DNA of 64,000 nt, from assembly GCF_001411555.2 (NCBI RefSeq), contig NC_049912.1, forward strand, positions 19,514,341 through 19,578,340. Direction: 5' to 3'. This document shows positions 44,301 to 56,955 of this stretch, in pieces. The DNA comes from Juglans regia. Taxonomy: Eukaryota; Streptophyta; Magnoliopsida; Fagales; Juglandaceae. The stretch's first letter is position 1, and the number at the start of each line of letters is the position of its first letter. A program made the translations under genes and the position numbers. The notes below the pieces were generated by a model. The model was not told the DNA's origin and searched no databases. It worked only from the letters and a program-made list of their open reading frames with translations.

Positions 44301-46360
44301 AATTTTTGGAGATGAAATTTACATTTCCTCTCCAAAAATGCCTGAGCTACTAAATTTGTTCTAACGGAGAAATATCCATTCGACCAAGATATTTTGTGAT
44401 GAACAAAATTGTTTCAAAAAAGAAAAACCGTTCGAACGAAACAAAATAGATTCGAACATGGAATTAATGTATGTTCGAATATTGTATACTTTGTTTGAAT
44501 AATAGTATTGGCGGAAAATTAATTTATTTTTCCCGGAAAAAGTTAATAACCGTTCGAACTTAATTTCTTTGTTCGAACAGACATTTTTTCAATTAATTTT
44601 TTTATTAGTATGGATTTGTGCACATATTTTTTCCATTAAAGTAATAAATATTTTTTCCATTAATTTGTTATCATTTTCAAAATATAAAAATGTGTATATA
44701 TTATATATTATGATTTGCGGTGAGTTAAAATATTTATAAATTCATAAATTAATTTTATGTAATTAACTTCAAAACTTTATAGTGATTTCTTTTATGTTAA
44801 ATTTATATAAATATAACTTCAAAGATAGTATCGCTTTTTTTATATTATCATGAACGGCAAGTAAAATGAAAAAAAATAAACAAAATAGTAAACACGAAAA
44901 ATAAAAATCATACATTAATTACATCTCAAATATATAATGTTCAATACAATATAAAATAATAAAATAATAACTAAATCGATCATTGGGTCCTTAGTAGATC
45001 AACATCCTCTTGCAACATTTTAATACATCATTCCAGATCCCTAAGCTTCTCTATGATGGGCTCAATGAACTCCACAAACAGAGCTCGTACCTGATCTAAA
45101 GTAGCCCCAGAAGGATGTCTCTCAACAGCAGCAGTACTACTAGAAGTTAGATCTGTGGGAGGATCACTAGGTTGTTCTGGTGTAGTCTTCCGCAAGTACC
45201 CCTTGCTCTTGCTAAATGTGATATTGTTAAAGGGCTCCATCTGTGGTGACCTCCGCTCAGTCACAGGCACTGTAACCCCCAATCGGAGTAGGAGGTTAGA
45301 TATCAGTAATGCAAATGGTAAACTACCTCCACTGGAAAAGCATAACTCTAATCGAATGCGGAGGAAGAAATACAATGACAGAATAATGGGGTACTCTTGT
45401 GCTATCCACAACAAAAATCTGGCTCGATCGATCCCGAAATTAGTCTTGTGTTTTTTTGGATCAATGTTATAGCCAACAATCAAATTAAGCATTCTGAAAA
45501 ATGCTATACAATCGGCCTGTCGGATCACCTTGCTCCCATCATTTGGAGGAGCCGATGGGTCTCGCACTTGCTGACGCACCTAATCGTCCGTGAGACCATC
45601 ATCAGGTAAATCCTCATCCTCACTACCATCCAAACTAGCATCCGAATCTACATTCGGGGCTAGTGTGGAGGATGCGGCAGGTGTGTCAAAATCAGATGGT
45701 GCAGCCGCTGGTGCTCGTGTAGCCACTACATGATATGCATCGGCCACGCGCAGGATATCAAGGAACTCAACAATATTGCAGGGAGAGAAATTAATACTCA
45801 CTCCCCGGACCGATAAGGTATAGAACAGAGCATCAGCGCTAAGTTCTCCCATGGCACGGTAGAACTCACGGACCATATCTGGATATGCAGTCCCCCGCTG
45901 CTCACAGATCAGTATCCATCTCCGCTCGGTGAAGATGGACCGTATGCTCTGTCCCTCCCATGAAAGATCGGAGAATTCAGACAAAATGACTAGACGCTCG
46001 ACAAGTATAGGCCTCGTCTCCTGAGCATGAGCTGCTCCACTACTTTGGCTCGGCTGATCTCTCGCACGTTTTCTTCCGTTGGATGCCATTGATATACTGT
46101 TTAACTATAAGGAAAGTAAGAATATAATTAATCATAATATTTAAATTATATTATTGAAGAATTATACTATATTGAACCGAATTGAAATAATTCGTTCGAA
46201 CTAGTAAAATCTATTTGAATGGATTGTTCTATTCATTCAAACCTGCAATCTTAGTTCATTCAAACGAATTTCTTTTGTTCAAACAGAAATAATGATGTTT
46301 GGAAACTGAGCATTCGAACAGACTAGAGTTAGTTCGAACGGGAAGAAGCCAAACAGCCAT
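44301..46360 (-). mobile_element. Inserted DNA element with GTTCGAAC subterminal repeats
   Basis: A minus-strand reading frame (45028-46089) is flanked on the left (44421-44580) and right (46190-46340) by clusters of the 8-bp palindrome GTTCGAAC and near variants, at least eight clear copies in all. A near-perfect hairpin (ATTTTTGGAGATGAAAT and its complement) sits at about 44302-44339. Exact ends and target duplication were not found, so limits are approximate. Confidence 0.55.
45028..46089 (-). pseudogene. 'Putative plant transposon protein' (Transposase_32-like) frame with one internal stop
   Basis: ATG at 46089. One continuous frame of 354 codons is interrupted only by TAG at 45580-45582. 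Residues about 30-105 have the pattern of this plant-specific family: an IFTERRWILICEQRG block, DMVREFYRAMGELSAD, and VRGVSINFSPCNIVEFLDI (virion-like or transposase function unproven). An acidic linker rich in Ser/Asp (SDASLDGSEDEDLPDDGLTD) precedes the stop; after it come KTNFGIDRARFLLWIAQEYP and a C-terminal helical segment. Such proteins are common in plant genomes inside mobile elements and have no known enzymatic activity. A single stop in an otherwise clean frame means recent decay or a copy awaiting readthrough. Confidence 0.65.
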
Positions 46361-47784
46361 GGCTGAGTCGACTCAGCCCCGAACTTAAAAGCCCAATCTC
46401 GCTACAGGAAATTTCCCTTCTCGCGAGGAGTGAAATCCCCGCATTTCCCCTGTTTTCTCGCAACAAATTTTTAGAAACTGCGAGAAGCACTCTTCGCTAA
46501 TTGGTCGAAAGTAATACGTCTGCTCAGTGGAGTTTCGGTGATAAATCATGGGCGGTCGCAATTGCTGCACCTAACTTGGCCATTCATCTCTCGCAGCAAA
46601 ATCACCTTGCCAATTTGGGAGAAGGGCAATTACGGTGAGGAGGCGTAGCAAATTTAGGGCCATTTACGGCGATTTCACGGGTCCGTAAAATCCAAAATTT
46701 GGTGATTTTGGTAATGGCGGAAAGAAGCTTTCATCCCATTTGCAGTGAATTTGTAGACGCCGCAAATTCTGGGATTTTACATACGGTGAAAGATCGAGAT
46801 CCCCGTAATTTTTTTTTATTAAACATGCGGTGAATTCGATTACCACGCCGCAATTTCTGGTGCTGATCCATACCGTAAAAGAGCGAGATCCCCGCATTTG
46901 GTTTTGATTCTACATGCAGTGAATTAGATTACCACGCCGCAATCTTAGATAGATTTTACATACGATGAGCATGTACGGTGCATGAAATGCCAAATAGATC
47001 CGCTTGCTTACAAATTTGCAGCTGTGTGGGTTAATGGATATGCGGTGAATAAATTATAAGAACCCACTCACAGAATTAGATCAATGGTTTCTCCGAATGC
47101 AGGCTTCGAACAATAGTTGAGAGCAAATTTATGGGTTTTTGGGTTCACTGATGCAGCAACGTCGTTGCAGGAATTTATGGGTTTTTAGATTCGCTGGCTT
47201 CAAATCACATTAACGTTATTTAAAGCTGATGTTCTTCACCTAGGTTAGTTTGCAAATCATTCAATATGTACTCTGAATTGAAACAACCTCTATCGCAATT
47301 CTCATGTATATCATCTTGGCATGCATATTGATTCTCCACCAATCATAAAATATATTTTATTTATATTGATTCCTTGCCCCAGTATATGTTTCATGAATTT
47401 ATAATGACCAATCATAAAAAACTCTTCTTCTTTAATTTAAAGATCATGATCAAGAAATTAGATAGATGTAGATGCATCTAATTTATATCTATCCCAATAG
47501 CTCGGTACGTACTCTATGTGACTCATGAATTTGCCAAAAATAAATTACAAGCTTGGAGCAATATTATATATAATAAGAGCTAGGGAAATAGCATATATTA
47601 GCATATAGCACTACTTCATGGGAATTTAGAAATTTAAGATGACGTCTTGATCATTCCATGCATATGGATGATTCTTTATATAAATCATGGAATTAAAGAA
47701 ACATAGATACTTGTATCTATACTTTGCAATTGAAACTAACAGGATCTAATTAGATTAAGCATTCTTTACACCACACTAACTCAG
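46361..47784. repeat. Second CACTA-type subterminal region
   Basis: The degenerate end CGCTACAGGAAATTTC at about 46413 is followed by 600 bp of repeated words such as CACGCCGCAAT, ATACGGTGAA and GAGATCCCCG (46480-47060). It looks like the left end of a second CACTA element of another subfamily. From 47060 on it is AT-rich spacer. Confidence 0.5.
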
Positions 47785-48320
47785 AAAAGCTTGAATGTAA
47801 ACATTTCATTTACTTTCACATCATACATTATAGCAGGTTTCTTCTAATTGTCAAGCAATTACTTAAATTCCTAAAAACGTCTACTAACACTAAACACATG
47901 ATGAAGAACGTGTGCATCTCATTGGAATTGTTGTCAACATGGTAATACATTAATTTAAACCCTATACATTAATTTAAACCTGGGAGTGAATCCATATATG
48001 TAGCATCCAGCAAGCTCATTGGTGCATCAAAAAATTCCACTTGGCTGATATCAACATATGAGAGCAGCTTTCTACTTGAAAAATACACATGCTTCAAACA
48101 ATTATTGATGTGCTTGAAGTAATTGCTGATATCTACCTGCAAATTACAAAGAATCAACCAAAAACTAAACTTATGCCAGTCATTGCATGTACAAACTAAA
48201 GCAGACAATAATTCATGCTAGTCATTGCATGTAGAAACTAAACTTTTGCCACTCATTCCATGTACAAACTAAACTAAGCAAAAGCCTCCAATAATTCTTT
48301 AAAATCTCTTATATGATCCA
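47785..48320. repeat. Direct repeat, copy 1 (partner at 55175-55490)
   Basis: Runs from AAGCTTGAATGTAAACATTT through GGTTTCTTCTAATTGTCAAG and GTAGCATCCAGCAAGCTCAT to AAGCAAAAGCCTCCAATAAT. It matches 55175-55490 at high identity, with a 150-bp extra segment here that itself holds three imperfect copies of CATTGCATGTACAAACTAAA. Confidence 0.75.
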
Positions 48321-49670
48321 TATTTCATAGGAAAATAAAAGATGCATCAGGCAGTGGCATAACTTTTTCCAGTTCACTGCTCTAGGGTCAAGAATAAATA
48401 CCCTTCTCTATTTATCAATGTAAAACATAATAGTTTTGAGGCATGAGCTGCAGGAGGAGAACATATCAACCCTAAACCAAACTCACATGTATTTGATTTA
48501 ACAATGGTCACAACTCAAACCATCGGTAGGGTGGATACAATTTTCAGCCCTATATATGTGAGTTAAAACTACATATCATATAGCACACACCTAAGCATAT
48601 AATGGATGACCTGTCCAAATATCTTTCCGCATAAGATATGATATCCAAGTATATCATATGTACTACATTTTCAAGCACTACATTTGAGGCTTCAAAATAT
48701 GAAAGTATATAGCCTGTCCAAAAAATAAATGTGGGAATGAATGGTGGAAATTACCACCTAAGCCCAAAATTCCAGCAAAGGATATCTTAATGCCATTTTT
48801 GTTTCTTCCACACCACCAAATATTGAAAACAGTGCTACCCAGTTAGTTTTCTAAAGCCAGATAATTATGTATGCACGCAATGACTAATTTCCATATAATA
48901 TACCAAAACAAACACCAATTGTTTAACAAAACTGTATGCAACATTGTTTACAAAATCCCAATAACGACAAGCCAAACCTTACTTCAATTAAAACAAAACC
49001 AAGTTGACCCCACCATAAATCTCATGGAATAGACAGGGCTATTTTTAAGTTTACCTAAATACTCTCAAAGAGTGACCCAATGACCTGTTGTTGTGAAGAA
49101 ACATTGTTAGACGTGATTATACAAATCTCTCAATATAATGCAAAACTTGCTAAATTCCAATAGTACTCGAGTTATTCAAATGACAGCATATGATAAAAAA
49201 ATCCTAATCTTTACATGTATATTCAACATAAATCTCTACCTATAGTCTATTACAGAAAAAATTACCAAACATTTCTTTGTACCTGGTATACATATGTCTC
49301 AAGTTGAAAGGTTTTAATATCACTAGCATCATAACTAATCTTATAGAATATGCATCGGCAACTCTCTTAGCCTTTGAAGACAATACATGCAGTTTCTAGG
49401 GGTTTTAAAGCATACTTACAAAGTTTTGTCTTCATGCAGTTTCTAGGGCTTTTAAAGCATACTTACAAAGTTTTCTCATAAGCTTTAACAGAGTAATCCC
49501 ACCAAAATATTGTAGCCCAGGACTTTTGATAATTCCACCAAGCAACATCCAGCAAGTACAACTAACATCAAAATCCTGCACTATTTTCATGACAACTATT
49601 AAATAAAATATGTGCTTGCCAGCAAAAGTTAGCAAAATATCAAAAAATCCCAGTTTAGAAGGCCATGCAG
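48321..49670. other. CACTA interior without recognised gene
   Basis: AT-rich. A 47-bp tandem duplication (CATGCAGTTTCTAGGG...CTTACAAAGTTTT) lies at about 49386-49479. No domain seen. Confidence 0.45.
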
Positions 49671-51092
49671 CTAAAGATTTCTTGGAGTGTCTCTATTAGA
49701 CACTCTTTCTAAATCACTATCAAGTAGGTTCATCCTCTGGTCATACGATTGTTGCCAAACCAATACCTGTAGTACTTCCCTTTTCAGGTCATCCAATTCA
49801 GTCTTGTACATCATTGCCTCATCTGGTTCCACCAACGAGGTTGGTTTTACTAATGCCTCATCGTGTGTTGCACAACCCAAGTATATTTTATGAAGCTGGT
49901 AGTGAAAGTCATTGAACTTCTTTCCAAGGTTCTTCTCGACCATCTCGCGATGATTCCGTTTGCTCCAATCTAGAATGAAATCAGCCTGCAACATCAAACC
50001 AAAAGACATCAGTCCATAGACATAAAGATCATAGACATAACATCTTTAAAAATATAACTGAAATTTAATCTATTTTCTTAGTTTAATGCAAGCAGCACAA
50101 TACCCGAACACGATTGATCTGCTCCTCTTTTTCTTGTGTATCTACAGCATCCCAAGTATTTTGAGCCATGGTTGCATGATGCTTGATAATCCATGTTACC
50201 CTTGTTGTAAAGAACACTGCATTCTCACATGATGGTGCCCTCTCGCCATCATTAATCTTCAAAGGAATGAGACCATGCTTACGAAGCTTCATAAACTCAG
50301 TGCACCCAGCTCGTCCATGACACCTCCGCATTGGTAGTTTCCCTGCCATTGACATCCTCATCATTGACTAACAACAAAAATAATCACTAAACCAACCACT
50401 GGGTCCAGAACCACACATCTCAAACGTACATGATCATCTTCACTAATACCATGTTACTCAAGCATTTAATCACATAATTATCACTGGCTTTATTCTATTT
50501 TCTACAGACTCATTTAACCTTTATTGATATAATGCTTAAATTTAAACATGATGGTAATCATTTTTCCAAATTAAGTATGGATTTGCACAAACATACAACT
50601 AAAGGGTGTAAAGATACTTGAATCTTCCCATTATGATTTGTAAGACACTACATGAATGATTACCATCATGGAAAAAAACCTCTTACAGGGAAAAAAAAGA
50701 AGTCAAGATATTTTTTTCATCTCTTTGTGCTTTGTAGGGCACTACCACCAAATTACTGGCCCCATCTTTGTAGGGCACGTCCAATTTTACTTGTTCTTTT
50801 AAAGAAAAACCACATACTAAGTTTCTAGTGTTTATAAATTCTAAGAGCAGTGAATAATAAATTCTGCACAATTTCCACCAAAACAATACTTATTACCATT
50901 GTTCTCAGGCCTTGTATTTGGATCATTGCTAATTTCAGGAAACTCAGTACCCAAAACCATCTCTGAGGGTTGTGTTGAGTCGTCCAATGATGAGTTTTGC
51001 TCAACCATTCGTGTCCACCTACATGGTTGCGACTGAGGTGTTGGACCACACCATGTGCTCCCTTCACTAGCGCGTATGCGAGTTTCTGTCAT
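49671..51092 (-). CDS. Short TnpA-like protein, three exons, intact frame
   Basis: My model (minus strand): 51092-50897, 50342-50104, 49985-49671, with splice sites AATG|GTAATA, GGCAG|GG, CGG|GTATTG and TTGCAG|GC. The lengths 196 + 239 + 315 give exactly 250 codons, so 249 aa and no internal stop. The middle exon has the same length (239) and phase as exon 2 of the gene at 41647-43786. It encodes HGRAGCTEFMKLRKHGLIPL, NDGERAPSCENAVFFTTR, then VTWIIKHH; the last exon encodes ADFILDWSKRNHREMV and goes straight into a coiled coil (YKTELDDLKREVLQVL). The part with the SERNKSNREKQQNNHTAG-type motif is missing. So it is a deletion derivative that has nevertheless stayed open: a young defective copy or a protein kept by selection. 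Confidence 0.6.
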
Positions 51093-54000
51093 TCGGGCAT
51101 TTCCACCAATTGTTTGGAAATCAATTCTATATGCAACTGTATTGTAAAAGCTTCTGTCATGTGAAAACCAAAAAACCAGAGGGTGATCATTGTGAAAATG
51201 CAACATTTCTACAAGTCCGCCCTTCATCAGCACATTAAACTATAACTATTTTACTAACTAACTACATTATCCACACAAACAAATGAATCCAAAAAGTCTA
51301 CTTTCTTTATTCCTCTATGATAAAGCTGGATGATGTGGGTAATAAAACAATCTTTGGAATAATAAGAATAAGGCATGCTGGTAGACCAAAAGTTTTGAAT
51401 GGCAACGAGAAAAGCTTCTACAAATCCATTCATGTTTGGTTTATGGTTGTAGACAAGTTGATAAATGTACTTAGTATCATTTCATGCAGAAAAACTAAAC
51501 TGGGTATATGGATTTCCCTTGCAATTCCACGTCTATCTCCTCACATTTTCCTTACCTTCACCAAGATGACATAAGGTCAGTTTATTAAACCCCAGTTTAG
51601 CTCTATTACTGAGGTGAAATAAGGTCATTTCATAGACTATTAAACTGTGCAAATCCATATTACAGATTTGTGAAATAAGTTCATGATTTGCAATAATCTC
51701 TAAACTGGCCTCTTCACCAGATTATAAGCTTAGATTGCAAACAACCAACACCATATTTGTTAAAGAAAATCTGATTTCACCTCAACTGAGAAAATCCATA
51801 AGCTTAGTTTAGTTTAGCTTCAGCCCAATAATGTAGGGAAATAAACTCAGGAAACCCATTTTTTCGAAACTAGTAAGTAGTGGCATACAGAAGAAGCTAC
51901 TTATTACAGTAAGTAGTGTAGATGGATGAATAAAAGATGGTAGGAAAATACATACAGGGCTCTCTTGGTGCTTAAAGGTCAGTCTGAATACAGGGCTCTC
52001 TTGTGCCTTTTCCACCCATGATGTCCAACCAGATTTCCCTTAAAGTAAATAACTCTCAACTTTCTGTGTACTGCGCTGCTTTTGTGTAGTGGGCTGAAAG
52101 TCACTTCATCTGGTATAGACTTTTAAAAGTTAGGCTAATTTCCCTCCAATTTTGGCTTCTAAATATTTGGTGATCCCGCCTATTACCAACTTCCCATCAC
52201 AAAAAGATATTTCACTATTTCCTCCTGACGGTGGGACCCATGTACACACGAATATGTAAACCATTCTTCCTTCTCTAACAATCGACAGCCCTTGTCTCAA
52301 GAAAAAAAACAAGAAAGCTTCAAACAACCCGTAAATTTACATTAACATAAAAAACAACCTTTTTTAATTCAGGCCCTTCAATGTTATTACATTTGAATAC
52401 AAAGTTGATCATTAAATTAGATATATAAAAAAAAATACATATCTGGACATTAGATTTTATAGTGTTTAATTCCTATAATTTAAAAATATAAAATATAAAA
52501 TTACATTCGGACAAATACCAAGATAATTTTTATATTTCACTATATATGTTATTCAATGATTTTAGCTCCCAATTCAATTTCAATTATACATCATTTTTTC
52601 CATACCTTTTCATAGATTCTCATACCTATTCATAATAAAAGGGAATATTTAACGTCTATGTATTTAACATGCAGGAGGATCCGAGTCAAATGATGCTAAA
52701 CTTTCATATGGCACGTTGAGAGCGTTGGGATACCTTGAGTTGGCAATTCAGTGCAAAGATGGTAGGAAACCGTGATCTGACTCGGCGCACACGTTGGATG
52801 AGGCAAATAAATGTTGATTTCCCTTACAGATCGCCATTTTGAGTTATTTTTTCCTTTTATTGTAATTCCGGATAATGAAAAGCACATGTAACAATGTTTA
52901 TATGATATTGATGTAGCATTAGAATGATTTTATAAAATCAAATCAAATCAAATTGAGAAGAGGAGTTTCCAAAAGGCAATCCTTCATGTAATAAATAGGT
53001 CCTATAAATGTACATAAAAGATGTAAAAGTTAATTGATAGTGTAGAACGGTGATGATAAATGTTAATGCTCAATTATAGATGAATGAAAGTGGGTATAAC
53101 CACATCACAAATGCTAGCGTTCATCAAGAAATATAAAGATGTTGGAAGTAATATGGAGGTTGCCAGCCTCAACTTTTACTAATTATTGTTTCCCTTCCAA
53201 ACAGAGCAAGTTGAAGTGGGTAATATAGAGGATAGTGGTCCATATGCATACAATTTCCATACCTTCCCAATTTTTACATGATTGATACATTTTGCACTAA
53301 GATTCAGAATATCACCTGCATCTATTAGTATAACTCACAATATTTAATTTCCAAGAATCCCAAGATCAAGTACATATCCATCAAGAGAAGTTGATTTTCC
53401 AGGAAATACTTCATACACGTATACAAAACAATCATCTACTTTGTTCCCATGCTATGGTCACCTGAACAAAGTAGATGATTGACCATGTGTTATATCAGAC
53501 ACAAAATGTTCCAGACAGTTCAACATCCAGATATTCAAACTTGTCCATTACAAATTTACAAGTGAAATGTCAATGTGCAATTATCTTCTGTATCAATTTA
53601 TGCTTAAACTAAGCTATAAACTCGGCAGCACTGTGGACTGAAGTTATCTTCCCCGGCAGTTTCAGCTTATATAGAATAAGTTCAGTAGCACTGTGGAAAA
53701 AGAAAGATGCAATGTGTGAGCAAATAAATAAATGAAGTAGAAATAAATAATCAACTAAATATAATAAATGGAGTAGAAATCATATATGTTTTTACGTAAA
53801 CAGCTCATTTCTGGTTCACAACCCTTAGCTATGCACATAAAATCTCCATCAATAGACCTATTTGAGAACTAAAAAACAAAAACACTTGATTGGTATTAGA
53901 ATAGAAAAAGGGAAGGGAATGATAGCATCAACCTAAGTCTAAAAAAAAAAAAGAGAGTTAAGCTAGAGACAAAGTCTAATTCCTGAAATTTTTAATGTTC

Positions 54001-54296
54001 TAACAATGAAAGTGATGTTAAACCTCTTAACAATGCTAAGGTTGAAACATGAGAGGACAGTTTAAACAAGGGGGCAAAGATTCCCTTGGTAAAAATTCTA
54101 TTATAGTGGAAGGAAAAAAAAAATTATGTTATAGATTAATCAAGTACCTTTACCACCACCATAATTACCATCTAAAAGTCGTTTTTCTAATTAGAAGTTT
54201 ATCTGAGACAGTACCCCTATTATAAGTATAATTAGATGAACATATATAAACCAATATTATTGATAATGGAGTAGTGCTGGGGTTGTGTGTGTGTGT

Positions 54297-54330
<34 letters not shown>

Positions 54331-54915
54331 GGCTTGGACATGGAAAAAACTTAAAACGCATTGGACAGGTTCTTGAGTTTTAAGAATAGATGCAGTACGT
54401 GATGATTCTAGCTAGGTTGAAGCCATGAAATAGTGCTTAAGGCCTATGAAACCAAAATGGGACAGATGAGAGTACGTACCAATCAACTAATAAAAAAATA
54501 AATGTGGGACAACAAAACTTAGTGTATACGCTTGCAAAAAGGGTCAAGAAAAGGAAGTAGTTGTAACATCATCTGGAGGACCACTACTTGTTGCTAGGAA
54601 TTTAAAGAGTGGTAGAGCATTAGCATTAGCTTGGGTCATAGTGACAACAGGGTGAAAATGAAAAGAAGGATAAAAGTGAAAGAGAAAATAGAAAGACCGG
54701 CGACTTGTAGGTGATCTAGCTAGGCAGATCATATACATGAATTAATAAAGTTATTTCTCAGAACCCTCCATACGGCCATGTTTTCCATCTTTTCAAATGA
54801 CACCTTCAAGTGGTATGAAATTAGGGGATAAAAATGTCGTGGCGAAAAGAACATAACTTGCCATTTCAACTAAAGTTCACAGGATTTTATAGTTTTTGGC
54901 AGAAAAAACAGCTTT
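51093..54915. other. CACTA interior without recognised gene
   Basis: Mixed AT-rich sequence with only 60-85 codon frames and no domain. A (GT)n(AT)n tract lies at about 54285-54324. The 51317-51574 plus frame and the minus frames near 52000 are unsupported. Confidence 0.4.
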
Positions 54916-54926
54916 TTCTTGTAGTG
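54916..54926. repeat. Extra internal CACTA right-type terminus
   Basis: TTCTTGTAGTG, the reverse complement of CACTACAAGAA. It is followed by ATT and then by sequence resembling 47769 (TTTACACCACACTAACTC). No left end flanked by ATT was found, so it is an orphan end or the mate of the degenerate 46413 end. Confidence 0.55.
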
Positions 54927-55490
54927 ATTCTTTAGTATTTACACCACACTAACTCAAAAAAAATAAAGAAGATCAAGAAGAAGAAGTCTAAAGAGTAGTA
55001 ACGTATGTAACCAAGGAATAATTTAAGCTTTTCCAATAGCAAATTATCTTTGAGATTCCTCTCATTTATGTACTCTGCCAAACCTATATTTGAGGACTTT
55101 TGTTTTAGATTTAATATAATTCAAACACCATAGATTTTACCAATAATTATCATGTACATTGCCGTCCAGATTTCATACAAATAAGCTTGAATGTGAACAT
55201 TTCATTTATATTCACATCATACATTATAGCAGGTTTCTTCTAATTGTCATGCAATTCCTTAAATTCCTAAAAACGTCTACTGACACTAAACACATGAAGA
55301 ATGTGTGCATCTCATTGGAATTGTTGTCAACATGGTTATACATTAATTTAAGGAAATTACATTAATTTAAACCTGGGAGTGAATCCATATATGTAGCATC
55401 CAGCAGGCTCATTGGTGCATCAAGTAGGCTCATTGCATGTACAAACTAAACTAAGCAAAAGCCTCCAATAATTCATTAAAATCTGTTATA
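54927..55490. repeat. Direct repeat, copy 2 (partner at 47785-48320)
   Basis: From 55175 it follows copy 1 closely. The first part (54927-54957) matches 47769-47788, but about 215 bp of unrelated AT-rich sequence (54958-55174) separates the two matching parts. Confidence 0.7.
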
Positions 55491-56955
55491 TCATCAGTAT
55501 TCTCAACAAATTACTTGACAACATGACTAGCAGCCATTGACATGGGAGTAAGTATACTGTTAATTTCTTCTCGACAGCCTCAAGGAAACAAATACAACAA
55601 CTTACAAAAGCTAAAGACAACTCAAATAGCTAGGCATGATATAATATTGTTAGTGAAGAGAGATATATGGAATTTCACGAACGAAAATCCAACCTTTTGT
55701 GCGAAATAACTCCATAAAAAGGAACCAATCATAATTTCACCGTACCCCCTCAAACACAAAATATTTTTCTTCATCCGTAAGGCTCTTTTATAGTATAAGA
55801 GATATATTATATTACATATGTATTAATAATATATAAAATAGATTATATTTCTATATAGTACTTTAAATATAAATAACACTAATATTATTTCTTGATCTAG
55901 ATCCTCAAATCCACAATACTAACAACATAAAACTACTCTTAGTAATTTTAAGTATGCTACAAGTTTTCAAACTCTTTCCCTATTCATAAGGGTAAAATCT
56001 TTGTCCTCACAATTACTTAGTTCATGAAAACAATTGATAGCCAACAATCTCATTTTCCCTCCCAACAAAAGCTTTTTATATTTATTATTTCCCATTTAGG
56101 GAATTAAAAAATTGATATATCATAATTCATGTATGATTCAGAAATAAGAAATCCAGAAATTCTCCCAATTTAGAAGAATCATTGTTAAACAATAATTCTA
56201 TTATTTCATTGGTTGACGAGGCATTTGGTGGTAGTGGTTTTGAGTAGTTTGAGTAGTTTGAGATATGTACTAATGACCATGTGAAGGCAAAAAGGGAAAC
56301 CACCAGCTGTACGCCTATATATATATATATATCTAGAAGCCAATAACTCAAAATATCATTACAAAATTCCCATTAAAACCTATAAAAAAAATCCCAATTA
56401 GATTTATGAAAAACCAACCACCCAGTATATGAAAAACTGATCAAAACCAATCCTTCCGCATCAAAGAATTCGTAATGTAGATAAAGCATGCACTTTAATT
56501 TTACATTATTTACTGCAATTGAACAAAACGCCCTAGCTAAATGGAAATACCCAAAACAGAGAGATCAGATAGACACAGATTGAGGGAGAGAAGTACCTTT
56601 AAGATTGAAAGGAGTTTGAGATAGCTTGCTGAAATAGGGACCGTGTGGAGGAGGTGGCGCGATACGGTGGGGCAGCCTTAATCATGGAGGAAGAGACCAA
56701 ATGGACTAAGTGAAAGTTATCGAGAGAGAGGGAGAGATATATATACGAACGGTGAAAGATAAAGAGAGAGACAGAGGAGACTTACTGGCCAGGCGAGGAG
56801 GCGAGGAGGCGTGGAGTGACGGCGTTGAGTGACGGCGTGTAGGAGGTGGTTTGCAGGAGGAGAAAAATCGACGGGTCAAGGAGAAAATAGAGAGCTCTGT
56901 TTGCGGGAGGAGAAATTTTCGTTTGCGGAGAGACACACAGTGGCATCCGGTCAAT
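55491..56955. other. CACTA interior, right side
   Basis: AT-rich to about 56560. The 56580-56950 stretch is GC/purine-rich (GAGAGA and GGCGAGGAGGCG words) and gives an 82-codon minus frame of Ser/Arg-rich low complexity that I do not accept as a gene. Confidence 0.4.

Noticed and set aside
46385..46897. Minus frames of 61-77 codons
   Set aside because: They lie in CACTA-type subterminal repeats and have no conserved features.
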